From Limnohabitans sp. (GTDB lineage Bacteria > Pseudomonadota > Gammaproteobacteria > Burkholderiales > Burkholderiaceae_C), in the NCBI GenBank assembly GCA_018883305.1, contig VEQI01000237.1, positions 1 through 5,539 on the forward strand: DNA of 5,539 nucleotides, read 5' to 3'. Positions within the stretch are counted from its first letter, which is position 1. The number at the start of each line of letters is the position of its first letter. The notes under the pieces are model-generated. The model searched no databases. It was not told the DNA's origin and saw nothing but the letters and a program-made list of their open reading frames with translations. Made by a program: the position numbers and the translations under genes. This document shows positions 5,286 through 5,539 of the stretch, one piece after another.

Positions 5286-5539
5286 ATGAAAAATCCATTG
5301 ACCTGGGTGTCCAAATTGATGTGTGTGTTCATGGGGGTGGGCATGACGGTGCATGCCCAGGAGTCTGAACGCCGTTTCAAAGTGCTGACCCTGGACGAAA
5401 TGACCGCAGCCCAACGCGAAGTGGCCGACAAAATCCGCTCGGGCCCGCGCGCCTCGGTGAGCGGCAGTGCGGCCAACAGTGGCAACAGTGTGGGCAGCCC
5501 CTTCAACGTGTGGCTGCGCAGTCCGGAATCTGCAGACCC
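5286..5539 (+). CDS. Exported carboxymuconolactone decarboxylase (AhpD-like) family protein, N-terminal part
   Basis: The gene runs off the right edge; 84 complete codons are visible. Residues 1-24 look like a Sec signal peptide: K2, then a hydrophobic core at about 11-21 and a V-H-A cleavage site before Q25. The mature N-terminus (R-F-K-V-L-T-L-D-E-M-T-A-A-Q-R at 30-44, then S-G-P-R-A at 52-56 and G-S-P-F-N-V-W-L-R-S-P-E at 70-81) matches the start of carboxymuconolactone decarboxylase-family proteins, whose hallmark is P-F-N-x-x-L-R-S-P-E. A Ser/Asn/Gly-rich insert (about 57-69) separates the G-P-R and P-F-N motifs. The diagnostic Cys-x-x-Cys or catalytic histidine region lies beyond the window, so peroxidase-like, decarboxylase or other activity cannot be judged. 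Export to the periplasm is unusual for this mostly cytoplasmic family. It stands behind its own intergenic region after a terminator. Confidence 0.8.
   Translation, partial: MKNPLTWVSKLMCVFMGVGMTVHAQESERRFKVLTLDEMTAAQREVADKIRSGPRASVSGSAANSGNSVGSPFNVWLRSPESAD

Overview
The window looks like a chromosomal segment of a GC-rich betaproteobacterium, most likely Burkholderiales (Comamonadaceae-like). The reasons are the strongly GC-biased third codon positions, a short H-NS paralogue ending in the K-V-A-P-K-Y-R-N-P / T-W-T-G-R-G motif pair typical of Burkholderiales, and the flavour of the enoyl-CoA hydratase-like and carboxymuconolactone decarboxylase-like genes. The family placement is inferred from sequence memory, not from a search.

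Region 1 (1-3759, + strand) is the end of a tightly packed operon of three consecutive proteins with membrane-fusion/periplasmic-adaptor (HlyD-like) character. They are the C-terminus of an RND/HlyD-type adaptor (2-298), a 453-residue protein with a GAF-like cytoplasmic domain, one membrane helix and an HlyD-like periplasmic part (302-1663), and a 697-residue polytopic M50 (site-2-protease-like) zinc metalloprotease with a PqqD-like N-terminal domain and an HlyD-like C-terminal part (1666-3759). The gaps are 3 and 2 nt, so translation is probably coupled. No ABC, RND or MFS pump is visible. An outer-membrane channel or substrate gene, if there is one, lies upstream of the window. My inference is an envelope export or processing machine in which the membrane protease module takes the place normally held by a transporter. 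This is the most interesting part of the window.

Region 2 (3788-4615, - strand) is a convergent crotonase-superfamily gene. It is enoyl-CoA hydratase-like, but neither catalytic glutamate of the classical hydratase is present by hand alignment, so the exact reaction is open.

Region 3 (4616-4798) is an AT-rich divergent intergenic stretch with four helically phased 10-bp repeats, a 6-2-6 palindrome and a candidate -10 box. It precedes an H-NS-family nucleoid protein gene (4799-5155), which ends in a clear intrinsic terminator (5202-5233).

Region 4 (5286 to the window end) is the start of a carboxymuconolactone decarboxylase/AhpD-like protein carrying an export signal. It has a strong ribosome binding site and an imperfect palindrome just upstream whose half-site matches the repeat motif in the H-NS upstream region.
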